A stretch of DNA of 25,348 nt from JBKEDG01 sp047973085 (GTDB lineage: Bacteria; Bacillota_I; Bacilli_A; JBKEDG01), in assembly GCA_047973085.1 (NCBI GenBank), contig JBKEBI010000021.1, positions 1 through 25,348 on the forward strand. Direction: 5' to 3'. The notes below the pieces were generated by a model. That model was given only the letters and a program-made list of their open reading frames with translations. It ran no database searches and had not been told where the DNA came from. Of the stretch, positions 1 to 6,663 are shown piece by piece. The position numbers and the translations under genes were made by a program. The first letter of the stretch is position 1, and every line of letters begins with the position of its first letter.

Positions 1-770
1 CAACAACATATGCAGACTTAATGAGTGGAATCACATTATCAAGCTTGCCAGCAGAAACAATAGTAGAGATCACATATACATTAGTAGCAAAAGGTGATGT
101 AGAAGAAGTATATGCAGGAGAAATAGTACTAAATCAAGCAATAATAACGCCAGTAGATCCAACAGATCCAGATCCAGTAGATCCGGAAGTAGAAATACCT
201 ACTCTTCCAAAAGTTACAAAGGATGTTAATTTTAAAAACGAATGGACTGTAGAAAATTATAAAGAAATATTTGATTTCCATATTAATTATAATCTTGCAA
301 CTGATTCAGGTAATTTTGATAAAATTGTTTTAGAGGATATTGTTAATAAAAATCTTGTAATTAAAGAAGTAAGAGTATTAGATATTGATAATAATATAGA
401 TATCACTAATAAGGGCACTTTAGAAATAAATGATAATCATATTATATTTACAATAGAAGATACTAGTTTAAATACCAAAAATATTCAATTAGTAATTAGC
501 GCTCAATTTAATAATGACTTATCTGAGGAAGAATTAATCGCATTAGGTAAAAATGGTGTGGAAAATATTGGAACATTAAAAGTATATACAAATTGTAATT
601 CTTCATCTGGATGTAATGAGAATATTATTGATAGTAATGTAGTGTATGTATATGGACCAGATGGACCTCTTGTAAAAACAGGGTTTGCTAATTATAAAAT
701 GATATCATTATCACTGCTTGGTTTATTAATAGCAATAAGAAAGTTTATAAGTAAGCAAAAGACAGTTTAG
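1..770 (+). CDS. Sortase-anchored surface protein, C-terminal part (5' end outside window)
   Basis: The reading frame is open to the left edge (first full codon at position 3), so the ATG at 21 is probably internal and the gene starts upstream. The first ~30 visible residues resemble the end of a DUF11-like beta-sandwich repeat (pattern ITYTLVAKGD...). A short DP-rich linker follows (PVDPTDPDPVDPE, about residues 44-56 counted from the ATG at 21). Then comes a ~150-residue domain that could be a fimbrial isopeptide-type fold; that is a guess from its pattern. It contains a close Cys pair (CNSSSGC). The last 33 residues look like a cell-wall sorting signal: LVKTG in place of LPxTG, a hydrophobic stretch (ISLSLLGLLIAI) and a basic tail (RKFISKQK). 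The likely role is a covalently anchored adhesin or surface structure. Codon choice changes from A-ending to T-ending after the linker. The next gene starts 24 bases downstream and is probably co-transcribed. Confidence 0.72.
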   Translation, partial: TTYADLMSGITLSSLPAETIVEITYTLVAKGDVEEVYAGEIVLNQAIITPVDPTDPDPVDPEVEIPTLPKVTKDVNFKNEWTVENYKEIFDFHINYNLATDSGNFDKIVLEDIVNKNLVIKEVRVLDIDNNIDITNKGTLEINDNHIIFTIEDTSLNTKNIQLVISAQFNNDLSEEELIALGKNGVENIGTLKVYTNCNSSSGCNENIIDSNVVYVYGPDGPLVKTGFANYKMISLSLLGLLIAIRKFISKQKTV

Positions 771-794
771 ATAAAGGAAAGGAAAGAAATTTTA

Positions 795-1526
795 ATGACG
801 AAAGTAAAGAAGGCTCCTAGTAATATTAAGTCAAAGCTTGTCATGATATTAACAGTTATTTTAGTCATTGTTCTTGTATTTGGTTTTGTACAAATAAGCA
901 ATGGCAACAAAAGTGTTTTCAGCGATTCACCTGCAGGTGAATCACTGGAGGAATATTATCAAGGTATTAATGGAAATAATGAGAAATTAGAAAGTCTAGG
1001 TATAACAACAAATGCTGAAAAAGTTAAAGAAGAGGTATTAAATAGTATAACAACTAAAGATAGCCCTCTATATGATATTTTCTCTAGTTATTATAGTGAC
1101 TTTAGTATAAAAATTATTGATGAAAAAGAATATGTTGATTATACTGATGATACTGAAAAGATAGATGTAGTTTATGAAATAGATGTATATGATTACAAAA
1201 AAGTTTTTAGTGAAATGACATTAGATGAAAATATTGGAGATTATTTAGAAGAAAAAGAAGTTGATATTATAAAAAATCCTTCTGAATATTCAGAAGAAGA
1301 AGTAAATAAAGTAGAAGACAAGTTTTTTGAACAATATTATGAAAAGTTAGAGAAACTTGATCCAGAAAAAAAGAATTATAAGCTGACACTTGTCAAACAA
1401 AGTGGAGGATCTTATGACTTTGCTTATGAGTCAAGTAGTTCTAGAAAAAAGGTAGAACTTTATAATTTATTATACTCTGTGATAGGAGAAGTTTCTGTTC
1501 CTGAATTTCAAGGGAGTTTAGATTAA
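795..1526 (+). CDS. Membrane-anchored protein of unknown function
   Basis: This is a 243-residue protein that I do not recognise. It has a basic N-terminus (TKVKKAPSNIKSK), one strongly hydrophobic helix at about residues 14-34 (LVMILTVILVIVLVFGFV) and a long, very acidic and Tyr-rich outer part. There is no lipobox and no clear signal-peptidase site, so a single-pass protein with the C-terminus outside is likely. The outer part is rich in Glu and Lys (for example EEEVNKVEDKFFEQYYEKLE) and probably largely helical. It is preceded by a purine-rich ribosome binding site (AGGAAAGGAAAG, about 775-787). It lies 24 bases behind the sortase-anchored gene, so a role linked to the cell surface is a context inference only. 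It is followed by a large hairpin that probably ends the transcript. Confidence 0.75.
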   Translation: MTKVKKAPSNIKSKLVMILTVILVIVLVFGFVQISNGNKSVFSDSPAGESLEEYYQGINGNNEKLESLGITTNAEKVKEEVLNSITTKDSPLYDIFSSYYSDFSIKIIDEKEYVDYTDDTEKIDVVYEIDVYDYKKVFSEMTLDENIGDYLEEKEVDIIKNPSEYSEEEVNKVEDKFFEQYYEKLEKLDPEKKNYKLTLVKQSGGSYDFAYESSSSRKKVELYNLLYSVIGEVSVPEFQGSLD

Positions 1527-1633
1527 AATACTATTATAAAGAGGATGAAAATATTTGTATATTAACTGTGATTGATATCTTGGATTTCATAGAAGCTGAG
1601 ATATGAATTTCAAAATAATAGCATGAATTAAAA

Positions 1634-1724
1634 AAGTGAGTTATCCAATTAAAAGGGTTCAAAGTATTCGTAGTGAACTCTTTTAATTATATTAAAACGA
1701 ATGGATAAAGTTGTATTCTCACTT
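1634..1724 (+). terminator. Palindrome, copy 1: probable terminator (core 1647-1688)
   Basis: Positions 1647-1661 and 1674-1688 form a 15-bp stem (one G-U pair) around a 12-base loop. The 5' arm is A-rich and the 3' arm T-rich, as in bidirectional intrinsic terminators. The structure can be extended: 1641-1646 (TTATCC) pairs with 1703-1708 (GGATAA), and 1634-1640 (AAGTGAG) pairs with 1718-1724 (CTCACTT), leaving bulges on the 3' side. There is no long pure T-run after the stem, so termination strength is uncertain. A diverged copy of the core lies at 2038-2080. Confidence 0.6.
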
Positions 1725-1768
1725 ATATGTTTTTTGTTAATATAATTGTAAATATATTGATGTTACTA

Positions 1769-1797
1769 TTGATTTAATATAGACTTTATGTTATAAT
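1769..1797 (+). promoter_or_regulatory. Promoter for the 21-codon peptide gene
   Basis: TTGATT (1769-1774), a 17-base spacer and TATAAT (1792-1797), with an extended -10 TG at 1789-1790. Transcription would start near 1804 and give a leader of about 80 bases before the small peptide ATG at 1884. The perfect -10 box, the TG extension and the exact spacing make it better than chance, although the region is very AT-rich. Confidence 0.6.
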
Positions 1798-1883
1798 TAT
1801 TTTGATGTTTATATTACAGTTATTTTATTAAATGTAAAATTGTTTTATGCTTATAATAATTATGTGAAAGGGGGTGAATAAAT

Positions 1884-1949
1884 ATGTGTGTATTAACTAT
1901 AGCATTAATTATAATCGGTATCTTAGCTGCAATTGGAGCTGGGGTATAA
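1884..1949 (+). CDS. 21-residue hydrophobic peptide
   Basis: This short frame reads MCVLTIALIIIGILAAIGAG followed by V and a TAA stop. Apart from the initial Met and one Cys it is almost entirely Ile, Leu, Ala, Gly and Val, which is the make-up of a single membrane-inserting helix. It carries no charged residue. Translation is well supported: AAAGGGGGTGA at 1867-1877 is nearly complementary to the 16S 3' end and sits 6 bases before the ATG. A promoter with a perfect -10 lies about 90 bases upstream and hairpins follow immediately. Size and composition resemble small membrane toxins of type I toxin-antitoxin systems (Ibs- or Ldr-like in style), but I see no sequence identity to a named family. 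A signalling peptide or a short leader peptide are alternatives. Confidence 0.6.
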   Translation: MCVLTIALIIIGILAAIGAGV

Positions 1950-1969
1950 TTCAAAATTAACAACAAAAA

Positions 1970-2037
1970 GTAGAAACTATAATTACTAAATTAGTTGATT
2001 TAATACAAATCACTATTTTATAATTGTAGTTTTCTAC
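1970..2037 (+). other. Imperfect inverted repeat behind the small peptide gene
   Basis: Positions 1970-1985 (GTAGAAACTATAATTA) are the near-complement of 2021-2037 (TAATTGTAGTTTTCTAC), with one wobble and one extra base. The enclosed ~35 bases are AT-rich. In RNA this would form a long stem directly after the peptide stop codon and stacked against the next palindrome (2038-2080). It could protect or regulate the transcript; function is unknown. Confidence 0.5.
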
Positions 2038-2080
2038 GATTAAAGGGATTCATACTATTTGTATATGAATCCTTTTAATT
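2038..2080 (+). terminator. Palindrome, copy 2: probable terminator of the peptide transcript
   Basis: A 17-bp stem (2038-2054 with 2064-2080, including G-U pairs) surrounds the 9-base loop CTATTTGTA. The 3' arm contains CCTTTTAATT. It is about 80% identical by eye to the palindrome at 1647-1697, including the flanking TAATTATA[T/C]TAAAA. Differences between the copies are on both arms and keep the pairing intact, which supports selection for the folded form. A bidirectional intrinsic terminator is the simplest reading. Confidence 0.6.
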
Positions 2081-2101
2081 ATACTAAAAAATTTCTTGTG
2101 C

Positions 2102-2129
2102 TTGATTACTTGATTTTTTATGATATAAT
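2102..2129 (+). promoter_or_regulatory. Promoter-like site with no long gene behind it
   Basis: TTGATT (2102-2107), a 16-base spacer and TATAAT (2124-2129), with TG at 2121-2122 (extended -10). The nearest annotated gene start is at 2425, which has its own promoter. The transcript would begin near 2136 and immediately enter a hairpin-forming stretch. Confidence 0.45.
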
Positions 2130-2379
2130 AAATTTATTTAAAGAGTGATTGGGTATTAATAATTATGCTATGAAAGAAGAGTTGTTAGCATAATTTGATG
2201 CTATAGTAAGCTTTTAATATGCGTATGAACTTATTGATAATATAGAGAATGTGGTATCTAACTTCTACTTTTAGTATTTATATATTAATTATTTTTATGT
2301 ATCACATTACTATTAAAATTATATTTAACTACTACATAATTAAGTATTTTTATAAATAATATCAGTAGTAAATTTATAA
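2130..2379 (+). other. AT-rich stretch without a gene; small hairpin at 2162-2194
   Basis: No open frame of useful length with a ribosome binding site is visible. Positions 2162-2170 (ATTATGCTA) pair perfectly with 2186-2194 (TAGCATAAT) around a 15-base purine-rich loop. A weaker pairing joins AATGTGGTA (about 2250) to TATCACATT (about 2302). Together with the promoter-like site at 2102-2129 this could be a small structured RNA, but no known RNA family is recognisable. Confidence 0.3.
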
Positions 2380-2409
2380 TTGATATTAACTCACGTTGTG
2401 TGATATAAT
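2380..2409 (+). promoter_or_regulatory. Promoter of ylxM-ffh
   Basis: TTGATA (2380-2385, five of six consensus bases), an 18-base spacer and TATAAT (2404-2409), with TG at 2401-2402. The start point would be near 2416, giving a very short leader before the ylxM ATG at 2425. The ribosome binding site (GATGGTGA) is at about 2413-2420. Confidence 0.65.
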
Positions 2410-2424
2410 GAAGATGGTGATTTT

Positions 2425-2739
2425 ATGTTGGAAAATAAATTGTATTACAATAAATTGTTTGATTGCTACAGCTCATTATTTACAAAGAGTCAGCAGGAAT
2501 ATTTTATTTCTTACTTTCATCATGATTTATCATTATCAGAAATTAGCGATAATATGAACGTTAGTAGGGCAGGAATTAGTAAGCAATTAAAGGCAATAAA
2601 AGAAGCGTTGGATATTTATGAAGAAAAATTAGGTCTTTCTAAAATATATGATTCAATTGATTATATAAATGAAAATATTGAAACTTTAAACAAAGATGAT
2701 GTGAAGAGTATTTTAAGTAGGATAGGTGGTGAGTTGTGA
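2425..2739 (+). CDS. ylxM: YlxM/UPF0122 family helix-turn-helix protein
   Basis: This 104-residue protein matches the YlxM (UPF0122) family in length and layout. A central helix-turn-helix resembling sigma-factor region 4 lies at about residues 33-62 (LSLSEISDNMNVSRAGISKQ), and an acidic helical C-terminus follows. YlxM proteins are typically encoded immediately before ffh in Bacillota and are thought to modulate signal recognition particle assembly or activity. Here the TGA stop overlaps the ffh ATG (TGATG at 2737-2741), so the two are translationally coupled. The gene has its own promoter at 2380-2409. Identification rests on the sequence pattern plus the ffh neighbour. Confidence 0.9.
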   Translation: MLENKLYYNKLFDCYSSLFTKSQQEYFISYFHHDLSLSEISDNMNVSRAGISKQLKAIKEALDIYEEKLGLSKIYDSIDYINENIETLNKDDVKSILSRIGGEL

Positions 2740-4142
2740 TGTTTGAAAATTTAAGTGATCGATTATCTCAATCGTTTAAGAAAATTTCAGGAAATGCAAC
2801 TTTGACAGATAAGAATATTGATGAAATGATTCGTGAGATTAGACTTGCTCTGCTTGAGGCAGACGTTAACATTACTGTTGTAAAAGAATTTGTTAGCGAA
2901 ATTAAAGAAGCAATTATAGGTCAAGAAGTAAGTAAAGCACTTAAACCAAGTGAAATGGTTGTAAAAATTGTTGATGAAAAACTGACTGAACTTTTGGGAA
3001 GTGATGTTGATGAACTACAACTTGATTCAAACCCGTCTGTAATAATGATGGTTGGGTTACAAGGGAGTGGGAAAACAACTTCTACTGGGAAGATAGGAAA
3101 ATTCTTAAAAGAAAAAAAATCAAAGAATCCTTTATTTGTAGCTGCAGATGTTTATCGTTTAGCAGCTGTAGATCAGTTAACGCAATTATCTAGAGATACA
3201 AGTATTAGTATATATGAAGAAGGGACAGATTCTTCTCCAATAGACATTGCAAAAAATGCGATTGAATATGCGAAAGAGCATAATCATGATGTGGTGTTAA
3301 TAGATACAGCAGGTCGCCTTGAAATCGATAGTGAATTAATGAACGAACTTGTAAATATTAAAGATGAAGTAAATCCCAATGAAATTTTACTCGTTGTTGA
3401 TGCACTTAGTGGTCAAAATGCAGTAAATGTTGCTTCTGAGTTTAACAAACAATTAGATATTACTGGAGCTGTATTTACTAAACTTGATAGTGATGCACGT
3501 GGTGGTGCAGCATTGTCAATTAAACATATTACTGGAATTTCAATTAAATTTGCTGGTGTTGGTGAAAAGTTAGATGATTTGGATGTATTTTATCCAGATC
3601 GAATGAGTCAACGCATTTTAGGTATGGGAGATGTTTTATCTCTTATTGAAAAAGCTGAAGCTGCAATTGATGAAAAAGAGGCTGAGTCTTTAGTTAAAAA
3701 GATGCAAAAAGGTGAAGTTGATTTAGAAATGTTTTTGCAATCTATGAAGCAAATGAAAAAGTTAGGGCCTTTAGAAGGAATTTTGAAGTTAATACCTGGT
3801 GCAAGTAATATGGGGCTTGGAAATTTGAATGTTGGTCAAAAACAACTAGATCAAGTTGAGGCCATTATTTTAAGTATGACTAAGGAAGAAAGAAAAAATC
3901 CTGGTATTATAAAACATTCTAGAAAGCAAAGAATTGTTAAAGGTAGTGGGAGAAGTGTGCAAGAAGTTAATAAACTTCTTGAGAGTTTTGCTCGTTTTGA
4001 ACAAAACAAATCTCTTTTTGCTGCAATGATGAGTGATGATTCAAGTGCTATGCCAAATATTGATCCAATGAGTTTAATGCGTGGAGGAAGTAGTAAACCA
4101 AAAAATAATAAGAAAAGAATGAAACGTGTAAAAAGGCGCTAG
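2739..4142 (+). CDS. ffh: Signal recognition particle GTPase Ffh
   Basis: Ffh binds the SRP RNA and the signal sequences of nascent membrane proteins and delivers the ribosome to FtsY at the membrane. Using the ATG at 2739 the protein has 467 residues. An in-frame GTG lies one codon earlier, but the ATG sits better behind the GGTGGTGAG site. The N domain spans about residues 1-100. The GTPase G1 loop GLQGSGKTT is at 106-114, followed by the DVYRLAAVDQL, DTAGR and TKLDSDARGGAALS motifs. The Met-rich M domain begins around residue 325 (MFLQSMKQMKKLGPLEGIL) and the protein ends in a basic tail. All expected motifs are intact. The usual neighbours on the right (rpsP, rimM, trmD) are absent; a catabolic operon follows instead. 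Confidence 0.97.
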   Translation: MFENLSDRLSQSFKKISGNATLTDKNIDEMIREIRLALLEADVNITVVKEFVSEIKEAIIGQEVSKALKPSEMVVKIVDEKLTELLGSDVDELQLDSNPSVIMMVGLQGSGKTTSTGKIGKFLKEKKSKNPLFVAADVYRLAAVDQLTQLSRDTSISIYEEGTDSSPIDIAKNAIEYAKEHNHDVVLIDTAGRLEIDSELMNELVNIKDEVNPNEILLVVDALSGQNAVNVASEFNKQLDITGAVFTKLDSDARGGAALSIKHITGISIKFAGVGEKLDDLDVFYPDRMSQRILGMGDVLSLIEKAEAAIDEKEAESLVKKMQKGEVDLEMFLQSMKQMKKLGPLEGILKLIPGASNMGLGNLNVGQKQLDQVEAIILSMTKEERKNPGIIKHSRKQRIVKGSGRSVQEVNKLLESFARFEQNKSLFAAMMSDDSSAMPNIDPMSLMRGGSSKPKNNKKRMKRVKRR

Positions 4143-4159
4143 GTTTTTGCATGTTTTTT
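4125..4159 (+). terminator. Possible weak terminator overlapping the ffh stop
   Basis: CGTGTAAAAA (4125-4134) can pair with TTTTTGCATG (4144-4153), including two G-U pairs, around the loop GGCGCTAGG that contains the ffh stop codon. Six T's follow (4154-4159). The stem is AU-rich and the alr ribosome binding site starts only four bases later, so it may act as partial attenuation between ffh and alr. I see no separate promoter between them. Confidence 0.35.
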
Positions 4160-4173
4160 CATAGGAGGTTAAA

Positions 4174-5292
4174 ATGTATAGAGCAAGTTATATAAATGTT
4201 AATTTAGATGCAATTAAGGAAAATTTTAAAAACGCCACCCTGTTTGCCCAAAAAGAATATACATTTGCTGTAGTAAAAGCGAATGCATACGGTCATGGTG
4301 CTGTTGAAGTGGCAGAAGCAGTTTTGGAAGCAGGTGCTACACATCTGGCAGTAGCAACTTTTGAAGAAGCACTAGAACTTAGGAGAGAGTTTCCAAGAGT
4401 TCCTATTCTTGTGATGGGATATACTGACTCAAAGTTTTTTATGGATGCTTCTAGGTATGCGATAACTTTGACAATTTCTAATATGGATCAAATAAGAAAG
4501 TTAGTGAACTATAATGATCAATTGAAGATTCATTTTAAAGTAAACACGGGCATGAATCGTCTTGGTTTTTCAACACTTGAAGAAGTTAGAGAAGCTTATG
4601 TGGCAATTCGATATAATACGAATCTTGTAATAGAAGGATTATATACACATTTTGCGACTGCTGATATGTTAAATATTGCATATTATCATAAGCAATATGA
4701 GTTATTTAATAGGATAGTTGATGACGTAGGAAAGTTTTTTAAAATTATTCATTGTCAAAATTCAGCTGGAACGCTTTATCCATTAGATGGCATGGAAAAG
4801 TGTAATGCTTTTAGATTAGGTATTGCGATGTATGGTTACAATCCAAGTGATGAAAAAACTGCAAGTTTTGAACTTACTCCAGCATTAGAATTTTTTTCAC
4901 ATATATCAGGTATTTTGGAATTAAAAAAGGGAAGTAAGGTAGGATATGGAGCAACATATACACTCAAGGAAGATGGTTTTGTTGCTACGATACCGATAGG
5001 ATATGCAGATGGAGTTATTAGAGCAAATTCTGGAAGAGAAGTTGCAATTAACGGGAAGAGATTTAAAATTATTGGAAGGGTATGTATGGATCAACTAATG
5101 ATTTTAGTTGATGATTCTATACGCTTAGGAGATAAAGTAGAATTAATAGGTTCTACTATAAAAATTAGTGAGGTATCAAAGCATTTAGATACGATTGATT
5201 ATGAAGTTCTATGCTTAATAAGCGATCGCGTTACTCGAGTTTATTATGAAAACTCTGAGGAAATTAATCAAAAATGTTTCAGATATATATAA
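4174..5292 (+). CDS. alr: Alanine racemase (PLP), first gene of the ornithine operon
   Basis: A complete 372-residue fold-type III racemase of the canonical Alr type. The PLP lysine is K35 in VVKANAYGHG. The second catalytic base is Y258 in VGYGATY. GMNRLGF, HFATAD, NSAG, RLGIAMYGYNP, IPIGYADG and GRVCMDQ are all present in the usual order. Alr interconverts L- and D-alanine. Its place directly before ord (19-base gap) and the ort/ora genes suggests a catabolic role. OraSE needs D-ornithine and OrtAB releases D-alanine, so this enzyme might racemise ornithine, D-alanine, or both. The dedicated ornithine racemase of Clostridium sticklandii, as I recall it, is a more divergent member of the superfamily, which this protein does not resemble. 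A clear AGGAGG site lies at about 4163-4168. Fold and cofactor are certain; substrate is not. Confidence 0.9.
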   Translation: MYRASYINVNLDAIKENFKNATLFAQKEYTFAVVKANAYGHGAVEVAEAVLEAGATHLAVATFEEALELRREFPRVPILVMGYTDSKFFMDASRYAITLTISNMDQIRKLVNYNDQLKIHFKVNTGMNRLGFSTLEEVREAYVAIRYNTNLVIEGLYTHFATADMLNIAYYHKQYELFNRIVDDVGKFFKIIHCQNSAGTLYPLDGMEKCNAFRLGIAMYGYNPSDEKTASFELTPALEFFSHISGILELKKGSKVGYGATYTLKEDGFVATIPIGYADGVIRANSGREVAINGKRFKIIGRVCMDQLMILVDDSIRLGDKVELIGSTIKISEVSKHLDTIDYEVLCLISDRVTRVYYENSEEINQKCFRYI

Positions 5293-5311
5293 AAAATTAG
5301 GAGGTAAGATT

Positions 5312-6364
5312 ATGAGAAATGTAAAAGTAGCAATTTGGGGGTTTGGAGCAATGGGTGCTGGTATGGCAGAAATGCTTCTAAACAAAAAAGGGGTAGAAAT
5401 TACAGGAGTATGTGATTTAAATCCGAACTATGTAGGAAAATCAATTTTTGAAATTTTAAACAAAGACAATACATATGATAAAGATGTATTAGTTAGTGCT
5501 GATATTGATGAAGTTGTTTATAAAGGAGCTGCTGATGTGTGTTTAGTAGCTACTGATTCATTTACAGCTAAAGCATTTGATAAGTTAGTAAAAGTAATGG
5601 AATGTGGAATTAATGTAGTTTCAACTGCAGAAGAAATGGCTTATCCACAAGCACAAGAACCAGAGCTTGCTAAAAAACTTGATGAAGTAGCAAAAGCTAA
5701 TGGTGTAACAATCCTTGGAACAGGGATTAATCCAGGACTTATGATGGATTTACTTGCTGTTTGTTTAAGTGGAGCAATGACTGATGTTAGCTATGTTGAA
5801 TGTAAACGCGTTAACAGTTTGAGTCCATTTGGACCAGCAGTAATGGAAGAGCAAGGTGTTGGAATTACTGTAGATGAATTTAATAAAGGTGTAGAAACTG
5901 ATACTTTAGCAGGACATGTTGGGTTTGAAGAGAGTATTATGATGATTAATGAAGCACTTGGATTTAATGTAGATAAAATGGAAACTCAAATGAAACCAAT
6001 AGTAACAAGTGTTGACCGCAAGAGTCCGTATGGATTTGCAGCTGCAGGAAATGTTGCTGGTGTAAATATGACTGGACAAGGTCTTGAAAATGGAAAAGTT
6101 GTAATTGATATGATTCATCCGCAACAAATTGAACCAGAAATGGAAGGAACTCATACAGGTGATTATATTAAGTTAGTAGGAACTCCAGAGATTAATATGA
6201 GTATTACTCCAGAAGTAGATGGAGGAATTGGTACAATTGCAATGTGTGTGAATATGGTTCCACACGTAATAAATGCAAGACCAGGACTTAAAACAATGAT
6301 TGACTTACCTGTACCACGTGCGATTATGGGAGACTTCAGAAATTTAATTGAAGTTGAACTGTAG
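5312..6364 (+). CDS. ord: 2,4-diaminopentanoate dehydrogenase
   Basis: Ord oxidatively deaminates 2,4-diaminopentanoate to 2-amino-4-oxopentanoate with NAD(P)+, the redox step of anaerobic ornithine degradation. The start chosen is the ATG at 5312, behind TAGGAGGT at 5298-5305. A longer frame from 5246 would overlap alr and has no ribosome binding site. The resulting 350 residues begin with a Rossmann nucleotide-binding motif (VAIWGFGAMGAGMAEML, residues ~6-22). Later conserved patches include GTGINPGLMMDLL and the C-terminal PRAIMGDFRNLIE. Length and sequence fit the Ord family, and the order ord-ortA-ortB-oraS-oraE is diagnostic. The reduced cofactor formed here can be spent by the Bcd-Etf system encoded downstream. 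Confidence 0.93.
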   Translation: MRNVKVAIWGFGAMGAGMAEMLLNKKGVEITGVCDLNPNYVGKSIFEILNKDNTYDKDVLVSADIDEVVYKGAADVCLVATDSFTAKAFDKLVKVMECGINVVSTAEEMAYPQAQEPELAKKLDEVAKANGVTILGTGINPGLMMDLLAVCLSGAMTDVSYVECKRVNSLSPFGPAVMEEQGVGITVDEFNKGVETDTLAGHVGFEESIMMINEALGFNVDKMETQMKPIVTSVDRKSPYGFAAAGNVAGVNMTGQGLENGKVVIDMIHPQQIEPEMEGTHTGDYIKLVGTPEINMSITPEVDGGIGTIAMCVNMVPHVINARPGLKTMIDLPVPRAIMGDFRNLIEVEL

Positions 6365-6372
6365 GTGATAAA

Positions 6373-6663
6373 ATGGTAAAGGCAGGAAGTTTTGTTAGAG
6401 TTCATCAAGTAATTTTGAAATCCAACCAGAGAACTTCATCTATTCCAGAAGATACTGCAAATACAGATCTTAGAATGTGGACAAAAGGATTTTTAAACTC
6501 TGATGCTGAAATTGGTGACGAGGTTGAGATAACTACACTTTCAGGGAGAATTGAACATGGTGAACTTGTTGCAGTAAATCATATGCATGAAGTTAACTAT
6601 GGAGATTTTGTTGAAGAGATTATTCCTATAGGTGTTTATTTAAAGGAGAAATTACATGGATAA
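6373..6663 (+). CDS. ortA: 2-amino-4-oxopentanoate thiolase, small subunit OrtA
   Basis: A 96-residue protein of the OrtA family. With OrtB it carries out the CoA-dependent thiolytic cleavage of 2-amino-4-oxopentanoate into acetyl-CoA and alanine (D-alanine in the described systems). The sequence has no catalytic motif of its own that I can name. Recognition comes from length, conserved patches (GSFVRVHQVIL near the start; DEVEITTLSGRIEHGEL near residues 56-72) and position between ord and ortB. The start ATG at 6373 follows an AGGTGA site and lies 8 bases after the ord stop. The 3' end overlaps the ortB start by 8 bases, implying coupled translation of the two subunits. Confidence 0.9.
   Translation: MVKAGSFVRVHQVILKSNQRTSSIPEDTANTDLRMWTKGFLNSDAEIGDEVEITTLSGRIEHGELVAVNHMHEVNYGDFVEEIIPIGVYLKEKLHG

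Noticed and set aside
4147..4175. Promoter-like TTGCAT-17-TAAAAT just before alr
   Set aside because: The -10 would overlap the alr ATG, leaving the ribosome binding site untranscribed; it is a chance match in AT-rich DNA.
5221..5235. Asp351 of Alr at the position of Tyr354 in the Geobacillus enzyme, as a possible ornithine-binding residue
   Set aside because: As far as I recall, this position varies (Glu, Lys, Ser, Ala and others) among ordinary alanine racemases, so it is not evidence for altered substrate use.
5246..5311. Longer N-terminus for Ord from an ATG at 5246
   Set aside because: It overlaps the alr end by 47 bases, has no ribosome binding site, and the added 22 residues precede an otherwise perfect family start (MRNVKVAIWGFGAMG). 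TAGGAGGT sits exactly before the ATG at 5312.
5906..6408. Open frames on the minus strand opposite ord, and similar ones opposite ortB, oraE, bcd, etfB, etfA, kamA, kamB and kamC
   Set aside because: They lie wholly inside strongly supported + strand genes, lack ribosome binding sites and have low-complexity compositions (runs of His, Ser, Leu, Phe) typical of antisense readings of AT-rich genes.
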